DNA of 64,000 nucleotides from Petunia secreta (Eukaryota > Streptophyta > Magnoliopsida > Solanales > Solanaceae): the NCBI GenBank assembly GCA_029990175.1, contig JARKIP010000064.1:15580001-15644000 (forward strand), written 5' to 3'. Both the position numbers and the translations under genes were made by a program. Under the pieces are notes generated by a model. The model ran no database searches and was not told the DNA's origin. It worked only from the letters and a program-made list of their open reading frames with translations. This document shows, piece after piece, positions 45,101 to 55,529 of the stretch (within the stretch, counting starts at the first letter, position 1; the number at the start of each line of letters is the position of its first letter).

Positions 45101-47927
45101 TGTCACGACCCAATTTCCAAGGGCTCGTGATGGCACCTAGACAACATTTGCCTAGGCGAACCAATGAAACAAGATGCGGAAAAGAACAATAATGTGAAAA
45201 GATCATAAATGGATATATAAATATAAAAGGGTGAAGTCCAAAAGAATATATCCACAAAAGAATTGGAGCATTCTAAGAGTGACTCAATAAAGTATGAATA
45301 TACATCAAAGAAATCTGAGTCCTATCTCTAAGTGACTCCGGCGGTATGCCACCACGGTCTGTGTGGTCGGCTCACCTCAATCAAAAGTCTCAGAAGCCTC
45401 GGGAACCGCTAACGTCCGGGCTGCTGACTGGATGAAGGACCTGTGCACGTAGCAGAGTAAGTTATGAGCCGAAGCCCAGTAAGATCACCGACAGGCCCGC
45501 TAAGGTACCCTTGCGGGACAAGTCGCTACATGCATCATAAGCAACAACATACTATAGTAATCATACAATAAAGTAGTGAAATCACAAATAGATGTAACAC
45601 ATTCCATACACACAAGTAGTAACCAGAAGTCTCAAGGATTATGCCCATCCAACGTAAGGCATAGGTCAACTCAGCGGCGGTTTGGAGGTCCAATCTCTAC
45701 TCCCGTGCCGACTAACCTAGACCTACGATGGACTAGCAACACCACTACTAAGTATCAACCATATACCGTGACCCGAAGTCACTATCACAATCATGAATAA
45801 GTAGACCAACGACCCGTAGTCGTTGGCTCATCTCAAATCTGTCTACGATCGCACCACACCCCCTGTCAAGTGCGTCGTATCTCAATAAATCAAGCGACCA
45901 CACCACACCCCCTGTCAAGTGTGTCACATCTCAAAGATCAAGTGTCCACACCACACCCCCTGTCAAGTGTGACACATCTCATAGTATAGGCGACACCACA
46001 CCCCCTGTCAAGTGTCCCTCTAACCGTATTAATATCCACGACATTAATAACAATAACAGAAATAATAACAGAAATATTAATAACGATAATATTTCACAGT
46101 CACCGTAACCCAGGTTGGTTATGCTAGCTGAACGTAAGGCGAAGGTTAACCCGACCACAGTTTTGGGGGTACAATCCCTACTCCCATGTCGTCCAACCCA
46201 AGGTTACGTATAGACAGCACTACCCAACCCGGCACGTGAACAAATCAAGTACCAATATCATACAAAAGACGGCAAAATCCTCGGCAAGACATTTATCATG
46301 ACATGCCGGCAACATCCTCGGCCATGTCCCAAGTTTTTGCTATCTAAGCATGGCGTAGACAGCGTTACTACGATATAAATTTAAGCTATCTCGACGTAGC
46401 GTTTAGACCGGCACATACCTCGGTCGAGTCACAATCTCGCTATTTATAACAAACAATAATAGCAAGTAATTCACATCATTAATCCTAACCATTGTTAGGT
46501 ATATATATGCGTACATGAAGCATACTAGAATGAAGGAAGAGTCCACAAGCACAATAGAGGTCAAGTCTCACTTACCTCGAAATTCGGGCTCAAATGCCGG
46601 GAAGAATCTCCTTTCCCGCTCGCCTTGTCCGCGAAGGACTCTCCACTAGGTCTATTAAGACAAGATATAGCACATATGAGTGCTCAATTATAGCTATTTA
46701 AGCCTATAGGCATCCTAGGGTAAAAATTACCAAAATGCCCCCGGGTAGGGCCGAGCCCTAAATTTACAAAATGTACTTTTCCGGACTTTCCACGCTCCCG
46801 TGAGTCCAAAAGTACACTTAGATTCCACATGCGAGCCTTGCTCGATGTCTTTCCCCAATTCTTAAGAATCTAGGGTTCTAACCCATTTCCAAGAATCAAC
46901 CCTTTGATTCTTGTGTTAATCAACATAAAGATGGATTGAAAGGGCTTACCTTAAGTGTAAATATGATTGGGTCTTCAAGAAATACCCAAAAATCGCCTCA
47001 AGAGCTCACCAAATGATTTTTATAAGTTATGAACCGAAATGGCCTTTTTATAGCAGTTTTTTTTTTTTTGCCTCTGTGACAGCTTCTTTTGAAAAAATCA
47101 TAACTTTTGATAGGAATGTCCAAATAATCTGAAACCGATTCCATTAGAACCACAACTCAAAGGGCTACAACTTTTATGTTTTGAGTTTTTCCTAATTCCT
47201 TACGGATTGGCCGGAAAATCAGCTTTTATCCGGCTGTTTGCGCCAAAACAGAACAGAAAAGTCGCACAAGATTTTCTACTGTTTTAGGGGCAAAACGGGA
47301 CCCTACGAAGCTCGGAATGATCCCAAATTTTGCACACAAGCCATAAAATACTTGGGTGACACGCTCGTCAAGACGGAACTCAATTCGGACCTCCAGAACT
47401 CAAAGAGTGGGTCCCACGGCAAAGGTTCAATTTTCGACTTTCGCCAAAATAGTGAAATTTAACCAAACGACCTCGGAATCCAATTCCAAAAGTTTCTACA
47501 AGTCACAAATGACTATACGAACCTAACGGAACTTTCAGATCTCTCATCGGAGCTCATTTGCTCAAATCGAGCTCGGAAACCTCTTTTAACTCTTTTAAAC
47601 TTCCGAAACGGGGACTTTATCAAAAGTCCTATCAAACGAGGTCCGTTTTCAATTTTGAAGGTTGCTACATATCATAAATGACGAGACGGACCTAACGGTG
47701 CGCTCGGATTTTCTATCGGGGTTCGTTTACTCAAAACGACCTATCGAAACCACAAATTTCTTTCCGGAATTTCATAAACGGATCCTTTTCTCGAAAACCT
47801 ATCAAACGGACTCCGTTTCGACTCAGATTTCACAGACGGGTCATAAATGACCTAACGGAGCTTTTGGGACTGTCGACACGCAAATCGAGGTCCCGGATCC
47901 CGTAACGACTATTTGAGGGTCGTTACA
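45101..47927. mobile_element. Large solo LTR (2.83 kb), Ty3/gypsy type, inside CACTA
   Basis: Starts TGTCACGACCCAATTTCCAA and ends TTGAGGGTCGTTACA. Perfect 5-bp duplications ACTTC flank it (45096-45100 and 47928-47932). TGTCACGACCC...GGGTCGTTACA ends are common in long Solanaceae gypsy LTRs. No polyprotein is present, so the interior was lost by LTR recombination. The open frames inside are not recognisable proteins. Confidence 0.85.
45845..46020. repeat. Tandem repeat inside the solo LTR
   Basis: CACACCACACCCCCTGTCAA followed by GTGTG/GTGTC occurs four times at roughly 45-60 bp spacing (about 45853, 45900, 45950 and 45989). A short minisatellite belonging to the LTR. Confidence 0.75.
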
Positions 47928-48350
47928 ACTTCGCGAAAAAGCTCATAATAAAATATTAATCAAAATTTTACTCTTTTGTAGTTATACTCCATACAAATAA
48001 AAGTGTAATTATATTTAATTTTTTTAAAAAAACCTCATTATTTCCTTCTATTCATTATTTGAAGTTGTCTATCACGGGGAAGTTCTTATTATTTAGGTTA
48101 GTTAGATATTTCCATTTTTGAAAAATGGTAAATAAATAAATTTAGTTAATTTGAAGATATTATTTTTATCTTTGTATTATATGGTGCCTAGTCAATTGGC
48201 TTAACAAATAAAAGTTAGTTAATTTCATAAATATATAGCTGAAACAATATTTTTAAACGTTGAAGTTGATATAAAAATAAAAAAATATTTATTTAGATAA
48301 AATGATGCCACCAATAATAAAAAAAAGTTGCATTTGGCTAATATAATAAT

Positions 48351-50001
48351 GGATTTTTTACATAAAAATACAAGTTTTAGAGCTTAATTACCAAACATAG
48401 CAATATTTTAGAAAAATAACCCTATATAGAGGAAAACACAAGTTAATTACAAATATAGCAAAAACATAGCAATATTTTCCCATTACATACCAAACTCTTA
48501 CATTCTTCCTCCTATTTCCCCCACTATCACTTTTGCTCCTCCCATTTCTCCCTATTTCACTTTTCCTACCACTATTCCCCCCAATTTCACTTTTATTCCT
48601 ATCATTTCCCCTAATTTTACTTTTTCTTATCCCATCCTCGATGTATCTCGTTGTATCTCACCGTATCTCAACCATTTCTGCACCGTTTTAACCGTTTCTG
48701 CAGCACCGTATCTCAGCTGTTTCTGCACCGTATTAACCGTTTCTGCAGCACCGTATCTCAAAAGTTTCTGCACCGTTTCAACTTTTTCTGCAGCACCGTA
48801 TCTCAACTGTTTCTGCACCGTTTCAACTGTTTCTGCAGCACCGTATCTCAACTGTTTCTGCACCGTTTTAACCGTTTCTGCAGCACCGTATCTCAGCTGT
48901 TTCTGCACCGTATTAACCGTTTCGGCAGCACCGTATCTCAAATGTTTCTGCACTGTTTCAACTGTTTCTGCAGCACCGTATCTCAACTGTTTCTGCACCG
49001 TTTCAACTGTTTCTGCAGCACCGTATCTCAACTGTTTCTGCACCGTTTCAACTGTTTCTGCAGCACCGTATCTCAACTGTTTCTGTACCGTTTCAACTGT
49101 TTCTGCAGCACCGTATCTCAACTGTATCTACGCTGTTTCAGATTATTTCAACACCGTATCTAACTATTTAGCGACTGTATCAAACTGTGTCTCACTGAAT
49201 CTACGCTGTTTCAAACTAATTTTTTCTTAAATAATTAATTTTTTTTAAAACAAAACCAAAAAAATGCTACCATATCTACAACAATGTGCATTTTCAGCAT
49301 TTTAGTCCAAAAAGACGTGAAAATGCTACCGTACTTTCAGCTTTCTCCCTATGGCTCGGCTCTGTGCACTCAAATTGAATAAGTTACTTGTAGTAAAATT
49401 GCTCTTTGACACTCTGTTTCTCTTCTTTCTTCTTCTTCACAAAGTAATTACTTAGCTTAGACCAGTAATAACTGAAGCTAGGTGTTAATGACTTGCACAA
49501 AACTTTTGTTGCGAGATTGGATCTAAACATGACTTCAGTAATAACGTGGACTGTAGGTCCTCTACCAGTAGTGCGGCGAGTTTCATATTGGAGAAACAAG
49601 ATCATCATTTTCTTGTTGCCACAGGTTCTGCTCCACGTGATTATAAACATTTGGAGGCATTAACTGCAGCTGGAGTAAATCATTGTGAGCTCAGTAGCAG
49701 GACTGAAACGGGGAAGGGAAGGTGATGGCGCTGGGTGGTGGGGGTAATGGTTGTGGGGTGGTGGTGATGGCGTTAGGGTGGGGGTTATGGCGTTGGGGTG
49801 GTGGGGATGGGGGTGGGGTGATGGGAGAAAGAGAGAGTAAGTGAAAGAATTTTTAATTTGGGGAAAATGGAAAGTGAAAGTGAAATGTGTTAGATTATTG
49901 TTAAATGTGTTACAAAAATAATGCTATGCATTGTAATTAGAGAAATACTGCTATTTTTTTGTAATTAAGGGTGAAAATTTGTATATTTATGTAAAAAACC
50001 C
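48351..50001. mobile_element. Non-autonomous Mutator-like element (1.65 kb) with minisatellite
   Basis: Terminal inverted repeats of about 60 bp: the left begins GGATTTTTTACATAAAAATA and the right, inverted, GGGTTTTTTACATAAATATA, continuing with TTAATTAC...ATAGCA(A/G)TATTT. Flanking 9-mers are TATAATAAT (48342-48350) and TATAATTAT (50002-50010), an 8 of 9 match to a Mutator-type duplication. The interior has a CT-rich block (48500-48610), the 45-bp minisatellite, a short non-repetitive stretch and a G-rich block (49720-49830). No transposase. Confidence 0.75.
48655..49150. repeat. 45-bp minisatellite, about 11 units
   Basis: The unit is roughly TTTCTGCAGCACCGTATCTC followed by AACTGTTTCTGCACCGTTTC and AACTG. 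Since 45 is a multiple of three and the unit lacks stops, both strands stay open for over 160 codons. The minus strand encodes repeats of RYGAAETVETVQKQL and the plus strand repeats of CSTVSQLFLHRFN. No flanking start context or known protein supports expression. Treated as a repeat. Confidence 0.9.
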
Positions 50002-51827
50002 TATAATTATTGGCAAAAAATATCTGAATTGCTAATGAACATTTTTCTATCAAAACACCCTTAAATTTGTCTAAAAAAGTATATTGTACTTTACACTATA
50101 ACACAAACAATACAACTTTTACCATCAACAACAGTATTATTGGTTAATTTAATACATGACAGCAATTTGACTTATTTTGTATATAATAACACTTTTAACT
50201 ATGATTTTTTTTTTTTCACAGAATAAGTCAGCCTCGTTGCCTTGTTTGTGGGTAATATAAATTAATAACAATATAATTTATAGCTTCTCTTTATGATAGA
50301 TAAAATACTTAAACAGGAAAAAAATAAAATACTTAAGAACTTTTTGGTTTGAATTCTTTTGAAAATTTGAATGAAAATATTAGCGGCAAAGAGTCCCTCC
50401 ATTTTATTTTCCCCAAATCCCTTTTTAAGTAATGCCGCCTCCATCATTCTTTGACCTAATTTCTCCTTCTATATCTACACCTAATTTTTAACTTCTCATC
50501 ATACCCTAATCAAATAGAATAACTTCCCCAGTAAGAAGGTGAAATAGACAATACAAAAACAAGATATCTAAATTGAAGATATCACATCCTTTCTGCTTCT
50601 TTTAATTTTCTCGCTGCCTATGGTATATATGTCACATTCTTTCTATTTCCTTTTCTCTTTGGTGTGTTTTTCATGATGATCTCTTATTCTTTAATGTGCA
50701 GGGCATTTCAAGTTTTGACTTTCTCCCGATCTTGATGTTATGTGTATGTATTTGGCAGTGTTATACTTTTTACTTTATCCTTTTTTAAATTTTTCAAAGG
50801 TTAGCTACTCAAAATTTTACAGTTCTTAATTTCTTATTCTTGTTTTCACTACTAAGATCTGTTTAAATAATGATATCACACAATATTCATTAAACGAAGT
50901 AACTTTTTTTTCCAGGTACATGAACAAAAACGTCGATTCAAGAGTCTACAAGACGTGGGTCGAAGAAGCAGTATACTTACACTTTTCTTTTTTATAACTT
51001 AGTATTGTTACATGTACTTCTAGTACATTAGGTTATAGTTACTTTATTTATGTATGTCTATTCAAGGAGTTTGTAATGAGATATTACTCAATGGAATTTT
51101 AGTTGTTCTTAATTGTATTATCATCGAGAATAGTTTTGTTACCTTCCGTGTTTATTATGTTATTTCTAAAATATATAAACATATATAGTACAAAATATAA
51201 AATAGATAGTACTTGCTATGAAACAGAATATTAATTTATATAAAACAAATTGTAAAAATTAATATTCTAGTGACGATATGATAATTTTCTTACTACAAAA
51301 TTGTTAACCATTTTTATAAAATCAAAATTATCACTAATTTAAACATTTAGGGACAAAATACGCTTTGTATATAAAAGACAATCATATGAAGACAATTGAT
51401 GTCGTCACTAATTAATGTAATATTTAGTGACGATGTAATTTCGTTGGCATTTAATAATGTTTTTAGTGACGAAGATTTATTTTTAACTACGAAACTTTTA
51501 CATATTTTCTGACAAACAAGTTCGTCACAAATATCATGCATTTTGGGATGAAAAATGATTTCGTAGCTTATATAGCTTTGCTTTGCCGACGAAACACTAA
51601 ATTGTCTTTGAAAACTTTTAGTGACCCATGGTATAGGGACGAACGGTTGACGAATTAATTTTTATCACCAAAAGGTTTTAGTGATGAAATATAAACTTTT
51701 AATGACAAAATAATTCGTCATTGATAATCAAATTTGTTGTAGTGCTAATACCCGCATTAATAATCTCCACATTACTAATGCTCGCGTAAACTATATCTCA
51801 ACCAAACGACCCCTTAGTTTCCTCTAA

Positions 51828-52266
51828 GAGGTCGTTTGGTTTGAGATATATGATAAGTTAATCATGGTATAAGGTATGGTATAATTTTATCCCATGTTTG
51901 CTTTAGATTTTGGACCATGTATAAATAATCATGGTATAACTTAATACACCAATTGATGTATTACCTTATACCTACTTACCTAATATAACATGGAATAACA
52001 ATACATGGATAAAGTTATACATGGATTAGATACTAAAATAACAACACTAATACTAGTGTTTTCCCTAGGAACTAATGAAGGTCAAGCATCCAAGGGTATA
52101 ATTGTAAAGTCATTGTTTTTATTTTTTTAAAAAAAATCTTATAAGTTCAATTTCAAAACAACGAATCAAACACCCAACAAAATCTAAATATTATATTATT
52201 AATTCATGTATTACTAATTCATGTATTATAATCCCTATATAACTTGTCTTCTTACCAAAGGAGCCC
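51828..52266. mobile_element. Second Tourist-like MITE
   Basis: The left end is GAGGTCGTTTGGTTTGAGAT and the inverted right end GGGCTCCTTTGGTAAGA. TAA (51825-51827) and TTA (52267-52269) flank it. About 439 bp, AT-rich inside, no coding capacity. It lies 11 bp past the other MITE's flank. The ends are imperfect, so confidence is moderate. Confidence 0.55.
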
Positions 52267-53706
52267 TTAATGTTAGGTCAAACCTATTGCATATGGAAAA
52301 GAAGTTTTATTGTCTTTTCCGTCTCTATCCACTTACTCACTTTCACCTTAAAATTTTAGAAATAAAATATAGAAGGGAAAAATATTTGGAAGAACATGTG
52401 GAAATTAGAGGACAATTTACAAAATTCCATCTCATAATATTTTGCTTTGATCCTATGCTAAAATATCTCACATTTGCAAAGTAAAACGTCATGTTATTCC
52501 TTAATCCAGTTCGATATGCCTTAAATCCATAATAAGTAATGTTCTAAATCATTTATTTTGATACAACACGTATAAGTAGTGCTCATTGCCGACTCTAATT
52601 ACATAACGGATATACGGGGATGCTAGATTGAGAAATGTTGAACGATGTCTTGAAATTTCATAAACTTAAGCAAATCAGTACAAGTAATTAAACAACTTCA
52701 AACGGTAATATTGTACGTCCATTGACCTTCATCGAATATTATCCAAGTAGCTCAAATATTCTTCCTTTATTATTTTCTTAATATTATCTTACCTTCTAAA
52801 TTTCAATATTTTTAATTAAAAGTGTAACCTATTTATTCAAATAAATTAATAAATGTCTATTATATGCTTCCTAGCACTCTTCGATCTATCTCTGAATTCC
52901 TCCACTAGTCGATGTATATATGTAAAGATAATTAAAAGTCTTTTATGATAGTATTCGAGAAATTCGTGTTAAAAGACTCCGTATGACAAAATAGTTTGCT
53001 CTAAAAATAAGTTTTTGATATCCAAAAATAATCTGAAGCAACTTTTGTGCTGTCAAACTGTATTTTTTTTAAAAAGAAAAAAAAATTGTCTGGATTTTAG
53101 TGATGAACCCTATTTCTATGATGACCTAAGAACACACTCATTTTTCGGTTGTAGAGACTTTTAAATTGTGAGGTATCATTACAAACTCGGTATATACGAG
53201 TGTTAATCTGCAAAATAACTCGAATTCAAATCATTCACTTGCTTTAACTATACTTATGTTATGGATGTATGAGCTAATACTTTAATTTGTTCTTGTGGGC
53301 TTTCGTGGTCGAGAGAATTTATTGGAATTTTATGGAAGAGTATCGCAAGCCAAGATGGATGCCATTTTCATACGAGCAGGTGGCAGGTGGAGTGCTGGCA
53401 CAGATTCATGCTAGATTCATTAGCATAACATTTGCTTCTCATATCGACAAATTAGAATGCCATTTATACAAATAAATACCTTTCCATTATAAGAAATTAA
53501 TGTTTATGTACAGTTCCCTTTTAAAATAGGATCTATGAGTGTTTTACTAATTCTATAAACTTTTCATATATCCCATACGATACCTGGTTAATTGGTCCTT
53601 GAGCTAATTATGTCGCCTTTGAGTTACTACACGAGTAGCTGCAGATGTAGAATCTTGGTAATCAATACTCTTAAAAAATTCATTCACGTTTTGTTTATAT
53701 ATTATA
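52267..53706. other. No gene recognised
   Basis: AT-rich non-coding DNA between the MITE and the orphan lyase spacer. The open frames at 52221-52484 and 53287-53475 lack recognisable domains. Lyase exon sequence was looked for here and not found. Confidence 0.45.
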
Positions 53707-55525
53707 TGTCTTCTACCTTATTCCTCAAGAAATTTGGAAATCCAAAAAGTATTGATGACATAAAAAGGAAGAAACAAGAGAGTTCTTTTACCTCTTCTTG
53801 CAGTTAAGCAGAAGCGGAAGCATGAAAGGTTTTAATATGCATATGTTTTGTTTTAATCAATACTTTCCTTCAAACTGCCAAAAAAAAAAAAAAAAAGAGT
53901 GAACTTTGTTAATGTTAGCAAACTTGTAAATCACTTAGCTTACTCGTCACCACTGGTTTGGTACAATTACACATATTATTAGCTTGCAAGTCGCAGGAGT
54001 CGCCAAGGTGAACTAATAAAGAAATCAAGATAATGTATGGGACAGTAAGTGGAAATTTCAGAATGCTTAGTAATTAGTTTTGTTGGGTTTTTAATAGGTA
54101 TGAATGAGAAATGGTTTTCCCATATCTTTTTACTGAAAAGGCATGGCACCTTTACGCCACAAACCTTGTTGGCTATAAATATGATATCTTCCCGCACAAT
54201 TTACACACATTTTGATAGAAAATTCAGAAATACTTTTCTCTCTTCTGTATTGTTTTATAAAACAAAAGTCAGTCAGTGTCGTGTTGTGTGATTTGCAGTC
54301 GTTGAGTAATTCGCTAGCATACCGGTATTTGAGGTACCGCTACACCGGTGAAGGTAAATCCATTCTATCCTAGGAGGAAATAATCCGCAACCTCGGGTAC
54401 GGGAAGGGATTAAATTCCTTAAGGAGACACCGTGAAGTCGGTAAGCTTAAATTTTGTTCATCGTGTTTTCTCCTTCTTTTTACTTATAGTTTTTTTTTTT
54501 TTTTTCAGATTATATTTTCAAATACAGAATATCTGACAAGTTTACTTTCTCATGGACAATGGACATGCTTATAGATTGTTTATTCAATAAGGAAAAACTT
54601 ATAGCATGATTCTCAGAATATTGACTCGTGTCATTAGTTACATCTTCAAAAGTTTCAATTTCATCATAAGGAGATTTCTGAGATGTTTGTGTCTAGTTAG
54701 CTCTGATGGTTCCAAATAGATAGACTGATTACATTTATGCTACAAGTCCATCTCAAAATGACAATAAGATCTATTTGAAAAATGTTACTCCTCCCTCTCT
54801 GTTTTATTTGTCACTTTAGCAAAACAATTTCCTCCATATATAATATTTGTCATTCTGAAAAATCGAAAAAGCATTGTCTTTTTTGTTTGTTTGTTTAACA
54901 TCCCACCTTTACTGCATAATTACTAAATATTCATTTAAGGAAGAGATAATGATACTTTAGTCGTATAATTTTTATGATTAATGTTACTAAAATGCGTGTA
55001 TCAAAACCTTAAACGACATATAAGAAAGACTGTGAGTAATTTTGCTAGACTCTAGTGAAGCATAAAAAACAAATTGCGCCGCTAGTTGCCCTTGTGATGA
55101 CCGCATATATCTTCGAACAATTCGTGAATAAAGTTGAATATTTCGTGAATAGAGTTTGAGATTCAACGAGCTAGCATATATACTAAACGTCACAATATTG
55201 CACGCAATTGTTTCGACCTCAATTATTCTAATCTCAACATTTTCCATTTAATTTATTTACTAGGCAATGGTTTAATAATCTCTACAGATACTTTTAAAAC
55301 TCAAAAACTAGAGATACTTGTAAACAAGATCTTAACAGTTGCATGAGTTTATGCATTTGGTTACTCCATTAACTAATTAATCGGAGATTTGGTCCCGCAT
55401 GTTGATGTTAATGCTAACCTGGTTACACAAATCTCAGAGTTCACAATTAGTACATTATATACTTATGAATTTGAATTGTTTGATCTCTGTAATATATTAA
55501 AAAATAAAAAATAAAACTATGAACA
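53707..55525. repeat. Orphan copy of the lyase upstream spacer
   Basis: From TGTCTTCTACCTTATTCCTC onward this aligns with the DNA just upstream of copies B and C. It includes GACATAAAAAGGAAGAAACA, GTCACCACTGGTTTGGTACA and GGACATGCTTA, and runs to the 3' side of copy D. The segment begins within what is the 5' leader in B and C, but no lyase exon precedes it. A solo LTR (54081-54538) interrupts it. Best read as the remaining promoter and spacer of a lost lyase copy. Confidence 0.8.
54081..54538 (+). mobile_element. Solo LTR (458 bp), Ty1/copia type
   Basis: Starts TGTTGGGTTTTTAATAGG and ends ACAGAATATCTGACA. Perfect 5-bp duplications AGTTT flank it (54076-54080 and 54539-54543). The C spacer shows the empty site (GTAGTTAGTTTACTTTCCC). 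A TATA-like GGCTATAAATATGA lies near 54170 and a leader follows with CCGGTATTTGAGGTACCGCT, like the copia LTR remnants at 31-38 kb. Confidence 0.88.
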
Positions 55526-55529
55526 ATGC

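Larger units (their letters stand above)
44033..51745. mobile_element. CACTA (En/Spm) element, 7.7 kb, non-autonomous
   Basis: The ends are CACTACAACAAATATGG and, inverted, CACTACAACAAATTTGA. The 3-bp target duplication is CTA (44030-44032 and 51746-51748). Subterminal zones at 44085-44765 and 51260-51725 carry many copies of TTAGTGACGAA in both orientations, as expected for transposase binding. No TNP2-type transposase was found. A short frame at 50922-50985 (YMNKNVDSRVYKTWVEEA) might be a vestige of a transposase-associated domain. The element contains a solo LTR and a Mutator-like element. A second inverted terminal copy at 44873-44883 could bound a smaller 0.85 kb element, but the flanking triplet there is GTA. 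Confidence 0.85.
43604..51813. mobile_element. Tourist-like MITE split by the CACTA element
   Basis: The left end reads GGGGCCGTTTGGTTTGAG and the right end, inverted, GGGGTCGTTTGGTTGAG. TTA lies on both sides (43601-43603 and 51814-51816). A 3-bp TTA duplication and G-rich ends indicate a PIF/Harbinger-derived Tourist-like MITE. Only 43604-44032 and 51746-51813 belong to it, about 0.5 kb in all. The rest is the CACTA insertion. Confidence 0.7.

Noticed and set aside
48627..49163. Repeat protein gene on either strand (164 and 170 codons)
   Set aside because: Both frames are open only because of the stop-free 45-bp minisatellite. No start context, other conserved sequence or splice signals support coding.
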